A DNA stretch of 64,000 bases from Mesorhizobium sp. SARCC-RB16n. Lineage in GTDB: Bacteria; Pseudomonadota; Alphaproteobacteria; Rhizobiales; Rhizobiaceae. The notes under the pieces are model-generated. The model did not search any database, was not told the DNA's origin, and saw nothing but the letters and a program-made list of their open reading frames with translations. Shown here piece after piece: positions 27,032-35,615 of this stretch. The first letter of the stretch is position 1. Every line of letters begins with the position of its first letter. The position numbers and the translations under genes were made by a program. The DNA lies in NCBI RefSeq assembly GCF_008520305.1, contig NZ_ML703278.1:1-64000 (forward strand). The letters run 5' to 3'.

Positions 27032-28045
27032 ATGAGCCGCAAGGACGCAATCGACTCATTGTTCCTTAAGAAGCCCGTAGCGAGCGAGAAGGCCCCGACG
27101 GACAAGTCAGTTGCTCGTGTCCGCACCGGTGCTATCTCCGCCATGGGCTCGTCGTTACAGGAAATGGCGGAAGGAGCAAAAAACGCAGCTCGGCTACAAG
27201 ATCAGTTAGCCTCTGGCGAGGCTGTCATTGCCCTGGATCCATCCACAGTCGAAGGATCAACGATCGCTGACCGATTGCCTACAGCCATCGATCCAAAGTT
27301 CGATCAGCTAAAGGCGAGCATTGCGGAGAACGGGCAGCAAATTCCGATCCTTGTTCGACCACATCCAGAAATGACCGGCCGATATCAGATTGCGTATGGG
27401 CGGCGACGGTTGCGGGCCGCCGTCGATCTGGGTCAGGCGGTGTCGGCAATTGTCAGAAACCTGACTGATCGTGAGTTGGTGGTAGCTCAAGGTCGGGAGA
27501 ATCTGGACCGTGCTGATCTCTCGTTCATTGAGAAAGCCCTTTTTGCGCTAAGACTTGAGAACGCGGGCTTCGATCGCACAACCATCACCGCTGCCCTCTC
27601 AACTGACAAGTCTGACGTCAGCCGCTATATCGCCGTCGCACGAACCGTACCTGAAAAACTTGCAGCTCAGATAGGCCCGGCCTCAAAGGCTGGAAGATCG
27701 CGCTGGATTGCGCTCGCTGAGAGTATAGCGAAGCCCAGGGTCATGGACGCTGTCGAGACGGTTCTGGAATCTGAACGGTTCAAAGCCTCAGATAGCGACA
27801 CTCGCTTCGCGCTCATTTTCGATCTTGCGTCGAAGCGTCCTAGCAAGTCCTCCAGGAAGGTAAAAGCTTGGAGTACGCCGAAGGGGAAAAAAGCGGCGCG
27901 GATCCAGCAAGAGATCGGCAGGACAGCCTTAATTTTCGACGAGAAGCTGGTGCCCTCATTCGGAGAATATGTCGCAGACCAGTTGGATCGTTTGTATGCC
28001 CAATTTATCGAAACCAGCGGAGGAGGGACAACCGACCAAGAGTGA
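27032..28045 (+). CDS. repB: RepB, ParB-type partition protein
   Basis: A 337-residue ParB-family protein with an N-terminal RepA-contact region (MSRKDAIDSLF), the ParB nuclease-like core (QIPILVRPHPEMTGRYQIAY followed by GRRRLRAA) and a helix-turn-helix (TTITAALSTDKSDVSRYIAV). It binds parS in the preceding gap and works with RepA. Length and order are canonical for repABC. Confidence 0.95.
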   Translation: MSRKDAIDSLFLKKPVASEKAPTDKSVARVRTGAISAMGSSLQEMAEGAKNAARLQDQLASGEAVIALDPSTVEGSTIADRLPTAIDPKFDQLKASIAENGQQIPILVRPHPEMTGRYQIAYGRRRLRAAVDLGQAVSAIVRNLTDRELVVAQGRENLDRADLSFIEKALFALRLENAGFDRTTITAALSTDKSDVSRYIAVARTVPEKLAAQIGPASKAGRSRWIALAESIAKPRVMDAVETVLESERFKASDSDTRFALIFDLASKRPSKSSRKVKAWSTPKGKKAARIQQEIGRTALIFDEKLVPSFGEYVADQLDRLYAQFIETSGGGTTDQE

Positions 28046-28096
28046 AACCTTCTTCAACCCAGCGACGCTGGGTAGGGATAGAAAACCACTAGTCGC

Positions 28097-28150
28097 AAAA
28101 GAAAAAGGCCACCGAAACGAATTCCGGAAGCCCTTCTCTGTAGTCTCGCA
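28097..28150 (-). ncRNA. Predicted antisense counter-transcribed RNA in the repB-repC gap
   Basis: On the minus strand TTGACG (-35, 28185-28180) and a weak GATTCT (-10, about 28162-28157) precede a stretch ending in a hairpin GGCTTCCG/CGGTGGCC followed by TTTTTCTTTT (about 28132-28097). repABC plasmids encode a 50-60 nt antisense RNA here that blocks repC expression and sets incompatibility. Boundaries are estimates. Confidence 0.6.
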
Positions 28151-28251
28151 ACTAAGAGAATCGCATTTCCGAGAATCACCGTCAAGAGCCTTCTGAGGCT
28201 CAACGCCGATTCGGCGAGCGGAATTCTTTTGCCTAACAAAAGGTAAAGGAA

Positions 28252-29571
28252 ATGCAGACGTACGTCTCAACGACGCCCTTTGGGCGGCGGCCGGTAAAGC
28301 TTGGCCATATTGCAAGTCAGATCACCGCAAAGACGGTCTCACGTAACGCTGTCGCTCACAAGTGGCAGGTTTTTCAGCATATTCGCGAAGCGCGCGAGTT
28401 GATCGGGGCCACGGACCGCTCGCTCGCGATCCTGAACGCCCTGCTCACCTTCCATCCAGAAACGGCCCTTGCAGGCGATGCGGAGCTTATCGTCTGGCCG
28501 TCGAACGAGCAGCTCATGGCGCGGGCAAATGGTATGCCCGCGACGACGCTGCGCCGGCATCTCGCCGTCCTGGTCGATTGCGGTTTGATTATCCGTCGCG
28601 ACAGCCCGAACGGCAAACGTTTCGCCCGCAAGGGCAGGGGCGGCGAGCTCGAGCAGGCTTATGGCTTCGACCTCTCGCCGATCGTAGCGCGTGCGGAAGA
28701 GTTCCGAGACCTGGCTGATGCAGTGCAGGCTGAGAAGAAGGCCTTCCGGGTCGCCAAGGAGCGCTTGACCCTGCTTCGGCGTGACATCGTCAAGATGATC
28801 GAGACTTGCATTGAGGAGCGCGTTCCAGGGAACTGGGGCAGGGTGCATCAGACCTATCAACAGATCATCCTCCGGTTGCCACGCTCGGCTCCTCGCCAGC
28901 TTGTCGAGAGCATCGCGCAAGAGCTGCACGAGCTTTGCACGGATATCCGTGAGGTATTGGAATCATTCACACAATCACAGAATATGGACGCCAATGAGTC
29001 CCATTTCGGCCGCCACATACAGAATTCAAATCCAGACTCTAATTTTGAATCTGAACATGGCTTGGGAAATGAGGATGAAGCGGGCGGCACCGTTGCGGAA
29101 ACCGACAAGGTACGGAGCCTGCCGAAACGGGAGCTGCCTTTGGGGATCGTGCTGGACGCCTGCCCGGAAATCCGAGAGCTGGCAAAAGGCAGCGCAATCC
29201 GGCACTGGCGCGACTTGCTGACCGCGGCGGAGGTCGCCCGGCCAATGCTGGGGATCAGCCCGAGCGCCTGGCGGGAGGCCCGTGAGGTCATGGGTGAACA
29301 ACATGCCGGGATTACCCTGGCCGCGATCTATCAGAGGTCCGGGCAGATCAACAACGCCGGCGGCTATCTGCGTAGCCTGACCGATCGGGCCAAGGACGGG
29401 AAGTTCTCGACCTGGCCGATGATCATGGCACTGCTCCGGGCTAAACTGGACGCGCAGAAGCCAGCTGAGAAGCTGGATGGTTGGCGGTCAAATGGTGACG
29501 GTGAAGCCGAAGATCGCCTGCAGGTCTCGGATTCGCTGTTGAAGAGCCTGCAGAGGCCGAAATCGCGATGA
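28252..29571 (+). CDS. repC: RepC, plasmid replication initiator
   Basis: A 439-residue RepC. The N-terminal replication-initiator domain (RNAVAHKWQVFQHIREAREL, LAILNALLTFHPETAL, MARANGMPATTLRRHLAVL winged helix) is followed by a hydrophilic middle and a C-terminal domain (SAWREAREVMGEQHAGITLA). RepC is the essential initiator and acts in cis at an origin inside its own gene. Its leader contains the antisense RNA region. Convergent with the recombinase gene, 11 bases away. Confidence 0.95.
   Translation: MQTYVSTTPFGRRPVKLGHIASQITAKTVSRNAVAHKWQVFQHIREARELIGATDRSLAILNALLTFHPETALAGDAELIVWPSNEQLMARANGMPATTLRRHLAVLVDCGLIIRRDSPNGKRFARKGRGGELEQAYGFDLSPIVARAEEFRDLADAVQAEKKAFRVAKERLTLLRRDIVKMIETCIEERVPGNWGRVHQTYQQIILRLPRSAPRQLVESIAQELHELCTDIREVLESFTQSQNMDANESHFGRHIQNSNPDSNFESEHGLGNEDEAGGTVAETDKVRSLPKRELPLGIVLDACPEIRELAKGSAIRHWRDLLTAAEVARPMLGISPSAWREAREVMGEQHAGITLAAIYQRSGQINNAGGYLRSLTDRAKDGKFSTWPMIMALLRAKLDAQKPAEKLDGWRSNGDGEAEDRLQVSDSLLKSLQRPKSR
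28965..29065. other. Predicted oriV within repC
   Basis: An AT-rich stretch interrupts the otherwise GC-rich repC coding sequence in its middle third. In studied repABC plasmids the origin lies in an AT-rich segment at this place in repC. No iterons are visible, as expected for the class. Inference from position and composition. Confidence 0.5.
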
Positions 29572-29582
29572 AGGCAGCGCTG

Positions 29583-30533
29583 TTATCCGGCCATAGGAAA
29601 GGCAGTGTCGCCGGCGCTGGCAATCAAACCCGATCGGCGGGCCCGGTCGATGAGGTTCTTCACGGACGAGGGCGACCATTTGGAGCCGCCGCGCGGGGTG
29701 CGCTCGTGCAACCTTTCGAGCTGAACGGCGATTTCGCGCAAGGTCAGATCGGGATTCGACCAATGAATGCCGGCGACCAGCGTCATCAAGCGATCCTCGG
29801 GCAGGCGTGGAGGAGACTTGCGAAGCAATGCCGGGTCGGCCATGCGCTCCGCGACCAGCCATTTTACGGCGCGGCGAAGGCGTTCCGGCGTCCAGTCGAG
29901 ACCGCGCTGCTCGAGCACGCGGGCGATGTCGTCCCAGGTGTGATCCGGCCGCATGCGGCGAACGATTGGAAGCCACTGGTTAGCGGAAGCCTGAATGCGA
30001 TCGCCGTAGGCGGCTTTCTGCACCGCGGTCATTTTGGCCAGCGCCTCGGGGCGTTTTTCCCGGATACCGGGGTTGCCGGACAATCGACCCGTTGCCTTTG
30101 CGGCCTTGATGCCGGCCTTGGTACGCTCGGAGATCAGCGCGCGTTCGAGCTGCGCCACGGCGCCCAGCACCTGGAGCGAAAACATTCCCTGCGGCGTGGT
30201 CGTATCGATGGGGTCGTGCAGCGAGCGAAAATGCGCATTCCTCGTGGTCAGATCCTCGATCACCTCGAGCAGATGGCCGACGGACCGCGCCAGACGATCG
30301 AGCCTCACGACCACGAGCGTGTCACCGGCGTCGATCTCACGAAGCAGCCTGGAAAGGGCAGGGCGCGCCCGTGACGCTCCGGATCCGTGTTCCTGGACGA
30401 TGACGTCACAGCCGGCCGAGCGAAGTTCAATCTCTTGCGCTTCCGTCGCCTGTTCCTCCGTCGAGACCCGCGCATAGCCGATAAGCCGGCCCTGAGGCCG
30501 GCGAGAAGAGCGATTGTGTGCATCACCAGCCAT
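29583..30533 (-). CDS. Serine recombinase (resolvase/invertase family)
   Basis: About 316 residues. The catalytic domain has the nucleophile in IGYARVSTEEQ (Ser24), VVVRLDRLARSVGHLLEVI, and QLERALISERTKAGIKAAKA; a longer than usual C-terminal region has two HTH-like segments (ERLRRAVKWLVAERMADPAL and LTLREIAVQLERLH). Family members resolve plasmid multimers or transposon cointegrates or invert DNA. Convergent to repC, so a multimer-resolution role is plausible. The ATG after GGGGCG is used; an upstream TTG would add 13 codons. Confidence 0.88.
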   Translation of the reverse strand: MAGDAHNRSSRRPQGRLIGYARVSTEEQATEAQEIELRSAGCDVIVQEHGSGASRARPALSRLLREIDAGDTLVVVRLDRLARSVGHLLEVIEDLTTRNAHFRSLHDPIDTTTPQGMFSLQVLGAVAQLERALISERTKAGIKAAKATGRLSGNPGIREKRPEALAKMTAVQKAAYGDRIQASANQWLPIVRRMRPDHTWDDIARVLEQRGLDWTPERLRRAVKWLVAERMADPALLRKSPPRLPEDRLMTLVAGIHWSNPDLTLREIAVQLERLHERTPRGGSKWSPSSVKNLIDRARRSGLIASAGDTAFPMAG

Positions 30534-30589
30534 TTGCAGCGCCCCAGAGACCGTCGAGCGGCGATTTTCCAATTGCAGAAGATACGGAT

Positions 30590-30601
30590 AAACGATCGTT
30601 T
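30590..30601. repeat. 12-bp palindrome upstream of the recombinase gene
   Basis: AAACGATCGTTT is a perfect palindrome about 57 bases before the recombinase start, in the divergent gap with the DUF1612 gene. It could be a recombination half-site or operator. A GGGTGT/ACACCC inverted repeat lies further right at 30736-30755. Confidence 0.45.
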
Positions 30602-30814
30602 GTAAACGTCTCTAGGTACTTTTCCGCCGTCGCTGTGGCTGCGCAAACCTTGGAAATAAACGGTTTCGAGCTTTAGCAAGGTCGATAGGCGGGCACCTGT
30701 TCAATGCCCAGGCAGCTCGCCCTCTGTATATCGACGGGTGTCGGAGAAAACACCCTATGACGGAAGCCAATGGCGTGTTAGTTTCCGTTTCGATAAAATC
30801 CTCAAGTGTTCGCA

Positions 30815-31933
30815 ATGGGATACCGTTCAGCCAATTTACCCTTGGAAGAGCTCCTTCCGCACGTAATGAGGGCGGAGGACCAGCTCGCTCGCCTGGATGA
30901 GCGAGCACGTCGAAGCCCAGTCACCTCCGGCTTCATTGAGCGAGGGCATTTCTTCGACGCTGCCGCCAGCATGTGGGTCGCCGGCGAACTTGTCCATGTC
31001 GAGGACCTCGTTCTTCACGATGCCCATATGGATGTCCGCGCCCCGACGCATGAGTTGGTGATTGCGCACTCCATCCTTCGAACGCGGCGCAGGATTGCGG
31101 CAGCCGAACCGGGCTGGGCGCTGAGCGACGTGGGGTTAGCGACGCTGCGCGGTCAATCAGGTGACGTTCATCCGGCGGTGCCAGGGGAAGGAAATCTCCA
31201 CGCGCAACATGATGATGATGATGTTGATGACCATGAAGCTGTCGATCCCCTTTCGGACGAGTTTGCAGAGTTTGATGCGGTCCTCGCGCGGTCGGAGCGT
31301 GTTCTAACACAACATGCGGCTGCTCCTCCGACGGCGGTATCGGTCAAGGGGAAGGAACGCGATCCACTCGTGTATGATCAGGACTGGGATGAAGCTGAGC
31401 GTCTGGCGCGTTGGCAGGAGCTGGTTTCCGACACTGCTGGCGTGCCGCCGTCGCTAGCCGCAGCCTTGGCTTGGGAAGAATGGGAAACACTCGAGCCGCT
31501 GCAACGCCAACATTGGCTGGGTGCGCAACTGGCGGCCTCCATTCTGCGGTCAGAACGGAAGGTTGGCACACATCTGCTGGGCATCAATGCCGGACTCAAA
31601 TCCATCTCGCGTGAGCGTCGGCGGTCACCGGTCCGAACGACCCGGCTGACGGCTTTCCTTGATGCGTTGTCGAGCGCGGCCGAGGCGGGAATGAAAGAGC
31701 TCGATCGACTTGTCCAAGCGAAGGATCTAATGGAACGGCGGCTTCGGAACCGTCGGTCGTCAAGCAGTCTTCCTAGCGTCATAGAACTTGTGCTCTCCAG
31801 GCCACTTGTGTCTGCAGCAATGATCGCCAAGGAAGTGAAGATCAGCCCGCGCGGCGCACTCAATTTGATTTCCGAACTCGGCGTTAGGGAAATGACGGGG
31901 AGAGGCCGGTACCGTGCATGGGGGATCACCTAG
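30815..31933 (+). CDS. DUF1612 / RHE_PE00001-family protein
   Basis: About 372 residues. The N-terminal part (LPHVMRAEDQLARLDERARR, RGHFFDAAASMWVAGELVHV, EDLVLHDAHMDVRAPTHEL) and the C-terminal DUF1612 helix-turn-helix region (MIAKEVKISPRGALNLISEL with GRGRYRAWG) match proteins found beside repABC on rhizobial plasmids. A Fic-related N-terminal region has been suggested for related proteins, but the Fic motif is not seen here. Function unknown, probably DNA-binding. An in-frame GTG at 30806 is an alternative start. Confidence 0.75.
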   Translation: MGYRSANLPLEELLPHVMRAEDQLARLDERARRSPVTSGFIERGHFFDAAASMWVAGELVHVEDLVLHDAHMDVRAPTHELVIAHSILRTRRRIAAAEPGWALSDVGLATLRGQSGDVHPAVPGEGNLHAQHDDDDVDDHEAVDPLSDEFAEFDAVLARSERVLTQHAAAPPTAVSVKGKERDPLVYDQDWDEAERLARWQELVSDTAGVPPSLAAALAWEEWETLEPLQRQHWLGAQLAASILRSERKVGTHLLGINAGLKSISRERRRSPVRTTRLTAFLDALSSAAEAGMKELDRLVQAKDLMERRLRNRRSSSSLPSVIELVLSRPLVSAAMIAKEVKISPRGALNLISELGVREMTGRGRYRAWGIT

Positions 31934-32020
31934 CGCGGAACTTGGAGATGAACGTGGAGCCGGCTGTTGATCGCTCGTAGAAGAAGCGTAACATGGCGAG
32001 GGCATTGGGGGTGGCAATCG

Positions 32021-32938
32021 GTGACAAGTGCTGTTCAGGTCTGGAATCCAGACGACTGGGAATTGTTTTCACTTAGTTTGCTTCAACATCGTCACGGCAC
32101 ATTGAACGTGCACAAGATACCGGCAGCACACAAAGGTGACTATGGCATCGACTACTATTGCGCTAAAGAGGCGGTTGCCTACCAATGCTATGTTGTCGAA
32201 GAGCCGGTCGACATCGCCACACGGGCGGAACGGCAAAAGAAAAAAATCACTACAGATCTTCGCAAGATAATAGCCAATTCCGTCGAGATCGCGAAGTTGT
32301 TTATGGGCGTGCCCATAAAGCACTGGGTTCTGCTCGCTCCGAACCACGACAGTAAGGAAGTGAATCTTCACTGCTCGAAAAAGACCCTGGACATGCGCGA
32401 TGCGAAATGTCCAGCGCTCGACATCACCTTTGAGGTTGGCATTCACGATCCGGGCTCGTTTCCGAAAGACGCTGTCGCTGTGGGCATGTCCACTGTCTCC
32501 AGCGTAAAGCTGTCAATCCCTACTCCTTCGCAACAAGAACTTGATACGTGGGCGGCGGGTTCATCCAACCTTCTGACAAATGCAACGCAGAAGTTGGGCA
32601 AGAGAACCGGTCCGGATCACGTCCACGAGGCAGTTGCGGAAGCTGCTAAATCGTTCCTGCAGGGGAATGCCTTGCTCGACGCCCTTCGCAACGGTTCTCC
32701 AGACCTCCATGAGAAAATTATGTCAGCCATAAATAGCCGGGCTCGTCGCCTGCAATTTGCAGGGCCGCAGGGGGTGCAGACACCTGGCTCGATTTTGCAC
32801 ACCGAGCTGGATTCCCTCATCTCGGCGATGCGCACGGCGGCGCCGAACCTTTCGGAGGAGAATGCAGAGCAGATAGCCTATGGGTCGATATGCGAATGGA
32901 TCATGCGTTGTCCGCTGGATTTTCCCAATGTCCAATGA
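32021..32938 (+). CDS. ABC-3C module component 1: putative nuclease-fold effector
   Basis: About 305 residues from a GTG behind GGGGGTGG. Near the N-terminus HKGDYGIDYY (Asp40, Asp44) is followed by AVAYQCYVVEE (Gln55), which resembles the Mrr-like endonuclease pattern GxDxGID...QCK, with Tyr in place of the usual Lys. The rest is helical and unassigned. It overlaps the next gene by 11 bases and is first in a tight three-gene set with a winged-helix middle protein and a Rad50-like ATPase. In Lamassu/ABC-3C systems the corresponding gene encodes the toxic effector. Nuclease activity is inferred, and the missing lysine is a caution. Confidence 0.65.
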   Translation: MTSAVQVWNPDDWELFSLSLLQHRHGTLNVHKIPAAHKGDYGIDYYCAKEAVAYQCYVVEEPVDIATRAERQKKKITTDLRKIIANSVEIAKLFMGVPIKHWVLLAPNHDSKEVNLHCSKKTLDMRDAKCPALDITFEVGIHDPGSFPKDAVAVGMSTVSSVKLSIPTPSQQELDTWAAGSSNLLTNATQKLGKRTGPDHVHEAVAEAAKSFLQGNALLDALRNGSPDLHEKIMSAINSRARRLQFAGPQGVQTPGSILHTELDSLISAMRTAAPNLSEENAEQIAYGSICEWIMRCPLDFPNVQ

Positions 32939-33416
32939 ATCGGTGCTTCGCCAAGCGATCCTGAACGGGGCTTTCACCTATACAGCCCGTCCTAATCCAC
33001 TTCCCGGGGACCTCCGCATGTCGTGGGGTATAGCGGTACTCATTTTGGCTCTGTTTTACAGCCGCGGAAAGAAATCGAACTTCCAGAAGCTTCAATTTCT
33101 GGCCCATTCAGTTCGACTGCCGGAAGGCCGTGAAGAGGTTCGCGGGCTCTTGTCTGGGGAGTACAAGCCCACTGACGTTTCGGTGAGAGTTGAACCGTCG
33201 CTGAATCGAGCGGTCGCGCTTGCTCATGCCCTTGGGCTTGTAAAGATCGAAAAGGGCACGTCAGTTTCGCTCACCGACCAAGGCGTACGGACGTCGGAAG
33301 CGATAGTGAAGGAGGGGGAAATCTTGACGGATGAGATGCGCTTTCTGAATGACGTCGCCCCTCGCATGACTGACGCCTTAATGAAGCGGGTGTGGCGCTT
33401 GGAGGATCTGCTTTGA
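32928..33416 (+). CDS. ABC-3C module component 2: winged-helix middle component
   Basis: A 162-residue protein starting MSNESVLRQAILNGAF. Its centre (FYSRGKKSNFQKLQFLAHSV, then RAVALAHALGLVKIEKGTSV and SLTDQG) reads as a winged helix-turn-helix. A small helical middle component between effector and ATPase is the defining feature of ABC-three-component systems. It overlaps the upstream gene by 11 bases and the downstream TTG start by 4 bases, implying fixed stoichiometry. No closer family recognised. Confidence 0.65.
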   Translation: MSNESVLRQAILNGAFTYTARPNPLPGDLRMSWGIAVLILALFYSRGKKSNFQKLQFLAHSVRLPEGREEVRGLLSGEYKPTDVSVRVEPSLNRAVALAHALGLVKIEKGTSVSLTDQGVRTSEAIVKEGEILTDEMRFLNDVAPRMTDALMKRVWRLEDLL

Positions 33417-35437
33417 CGCTGCTTTTTCGAAGGCTAAGGCTCCGCGCTGTAGCAACGGATGGTGTCTATGGTGCCGATGTGCCCTTCGGCCGGGGCCTGA
33501 CCGTCCTGTGGGCTGACAACACCAAGGGGAAGTCAACATGCATGCAAGGCATGTTGTACGCCCTCGGCCTAGAGCGGATGCTGAGCCCGCGCAGAGAGAT
33601 TCCGCTGCCGCATGCGATGACGAGCTACCTGGACACCGACGACGACAAACGGGTTGATGTTCTTGAATCAAACGTTTCGCTTGAAATCGAAAACGGGCGA
33701 GGGCAAGTCATCACTGTTACTCGTGCTGTAAAGGCAAGCACAGACACTCGCCTGATAACCGTGGATTTCGGACCGGCGCTGTCAGAGGACGCGACATCCC
33801 TCAAAAGACAGAACTTCTTTGTACTAGATCCAGGAGCTGCGCAGCGGGAAGACGGCTTTCACCACTTCCTAGAGGGCTTCCTCGGCTGGCAGCTTCCTAA
33901 CGTCCGACGATACGACGCGCCAGAGACGAAACTCTACCTGGAGACCGTCTTTCCCCTTTTCTGGGTTGAGCAAAAGTTCGGATGGTCTGCGATCCCCGCG
34001 GCGATTCCCACCTACATGAGAATTAGGGAAGTTCATAAGCGCGCCGTCGAATTTGTCATGGACCTCGACGTTTACAAGCTTGAGATGTTGCGGGAGCGCT
34101 TGGCCGAGCGGATCGGCTCAAATGCCAAGCAGTGGTCTGCAATTCGTGAGGAGCTGGAGCGGTTCGTTTCGCGGGGCGGTGGCAGGATCGCAGCCCTGAG
34201 CGAGAGTCCCCTTGCCGATCCCGATGCGTTGGCTCGCGCGCACATTCAGCTTGCGGACGGAACGGAATGGACCGGCCTTTCCGCAATGGTCTCCAGATAT
34301 CGAGGGACCGCAGCTACTCTTGCATCGGTCCCGGTGCCTGATGTGGAGGACCAATCAGATGAGGTCGCTGAAAAGCTCCAGGAGCTGACCCAGCGGGTCG
34401 ATACCCTCAATGTGCAGCGGGTCAAACTTCACAATCTTCAGCAGCTCAAATTGGCCGATATGCAGTCTCTGGAAAGGCGCATCGATACCCTCGATGATGA
34501 TCTGTCCAAGAATCTGGATGTACAGAAACTACAACGTTATTCGGGGATAACGGCGACCTTAACGCCCGACAGGTGCCCAACGTGCGAGCAGGCACTCGTC
34601 GACACCTTGTTGTCCCAAGATGCCCTTTCAGCCGTTATGCCGGTTTCTGACAACATCGAATATATTCGATCGCAAAAGAGAATGTTTGAAGACATTCTCG
34701 CTCGGGAAGAGGCCGAGGAGACCGAACGAAGCGATCAGCTGTCCGCAATCAGCCGAGAACTCTTTGATCACTACGCACAGATTCGGCTGCTTAGATCCGA
34801 GCTGGTCGCGCCGGGGTCGAATCCTTCAGCGGCGGTCATTGAAGAACGCATCCGGGCAGAAGCGAAGGTCCGGGATCTAGAAGGTCTTCAGGCGGTATTT
34901 GATGACGCAATTGAGCGTTTGAGGAATTTACAGGACGTTTACAGGAAGCTTCTCGAGGAGCGTGAACAAATCCCCGGAGATAAGCTCTCCTCCAGTGATC
35001 GGGATAAGCTGAGGCTCCTGACGGAGCTTCTCCAAAGTCAGGCAAGAGAATTCGGTTTCAGTACATTCTCGCCTTCTGAGCTGTCGATCTCCGAAGACAG
35101 TTACCGCCCCGAGAAGGAGGGGTTCGAAATCGGTTTCGAGACATCGGCGAGCGATGCTATTCGGTTGAAGTGGGCGTATCAGCTAAGCTTGCTCGAGCTT
35201 GCGAACGCAAAGCACACCAACCACCCGGGATTGCTTGTGTTCGACGAGCCGCGGCAGCAGTCTTCCTCGAAGGTGAGCTTCGAGAATCTATTGAAGAGGG
35301 CGTCTGGTGCTGGCCGGCGAAATCAGCAGGTCATTTTTTCTACTAGTGAAGATCTAGAGGCGTTGAAGCAAATCACTGGAAAGCTTGTCTGCAGTGAGGT
35401 GATTTTTCCCGGCTACATTTTGCAGAAACTTCAGTAA
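33413..35437 (+). CDS. ABC-3C module component 3: SMC/Rad50-like ATPase with zinc-hook motif
   Basis: About 674 residues from a TTG behind GGAGG. The N-terminus has the P-loop ADNTKGKST (residues 34-42, with Ala in place of the first Gly). A long charged, coiled-coil-rich middle contains a CPTC pair (Cys388, Cys391) like the Rad50 zinc hook. The C-terminus has Walker B LLVFDEPRQQ (Asp611, Glu612) and a switch-like QQVIFSTSED. The canonical ABC signature is not obvious. Such ATPases sense DNA ends or foreign replicons and release the effector in Lamassu-type defence. Confidence 0.75.
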   Translation: MTLLFRRLRLRAVATDGVYGADVPFGRGLTVLWADNTKGKSTCMQGMLYALGLERMLSPRREIPLPHAMTSYLDTDDDKRVDVLESNVSLEIENGRGQVITVTRAVKASTDTRLITVDFGPALSEDATSLKRQNFFVLDPGAAQREDGFHHFLEGFLGWQLPNVRRYDAPETKLYLETVFPLFWVEQKFGWSAIPAAIPTYMRIREVHKRAVEFVMDLDVYKLEMLRERLAERIGSNAKQWSAIREELERFVSRGGGRIAALSESPLADPDALARAHIQLADGTEWTGLSAMVSRYRGTAATLASVPVPDVEDQSDEVAEKLQELTQRVDTLNVQRVKLHNLQQLKLADMQSLERRIDTLDDDLSKNLDVQKLQRYSGITATLTPDRCPTCEQALVDTLLSQDALSAVMPVSDNIEYIRSQKRMFEDILAREEAEETERSDQLSAISRELFDHYAQIRLLRSELVAPGSNPSAAVIEERIRAEAKVRDLEGLQAVFDDAIERLRNLQDVYRKLLEEREQIPGDKLSSSDRDKLRLLTELLQSQAREFGFSTFSPSELSISEDSYRPEKEGFEIGFETSASDAIRLKWAYQLSLLELANAKHTNHPGLLVFDEPRQQSSSKVSFENLLKRASGAGRRNQQVIFSTSEDLEALKQITGKLVCSEVIFPGYILQKLQ

Positions 35438-35615
35438 ATGGACCAGGGCAGTCGTAGGCAGCCATCGCCCCGTCACGCTCCTTCACCCCGTTGCCGCAGG
35501 CAATGAGCGTTGCTCTGCGATGCCGACCGAACTTCACTTGGTAGTTGATCTACCTGCTTTTTTGAGGCGTGCAAGGGACATCCGCGCTTAACGTGGGACA
35601 ACTAGGGGGAAGTGC
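35438..35615. other. Gap between the ATPase gene and the DUF4365-like gene
   Basis: About 180 bases with no gene. It probably carries a promoter for the following two genes, because the next start has its own ribosome site (GGGGGAAG). Confidence 0.35.

Noticed and set aside
30612-30908. Minus-strand 98-codon frame between recombinase and DUF1612
   Set aside because: It overlaps the DUF1612 start and has no ribosome site or recognised family.
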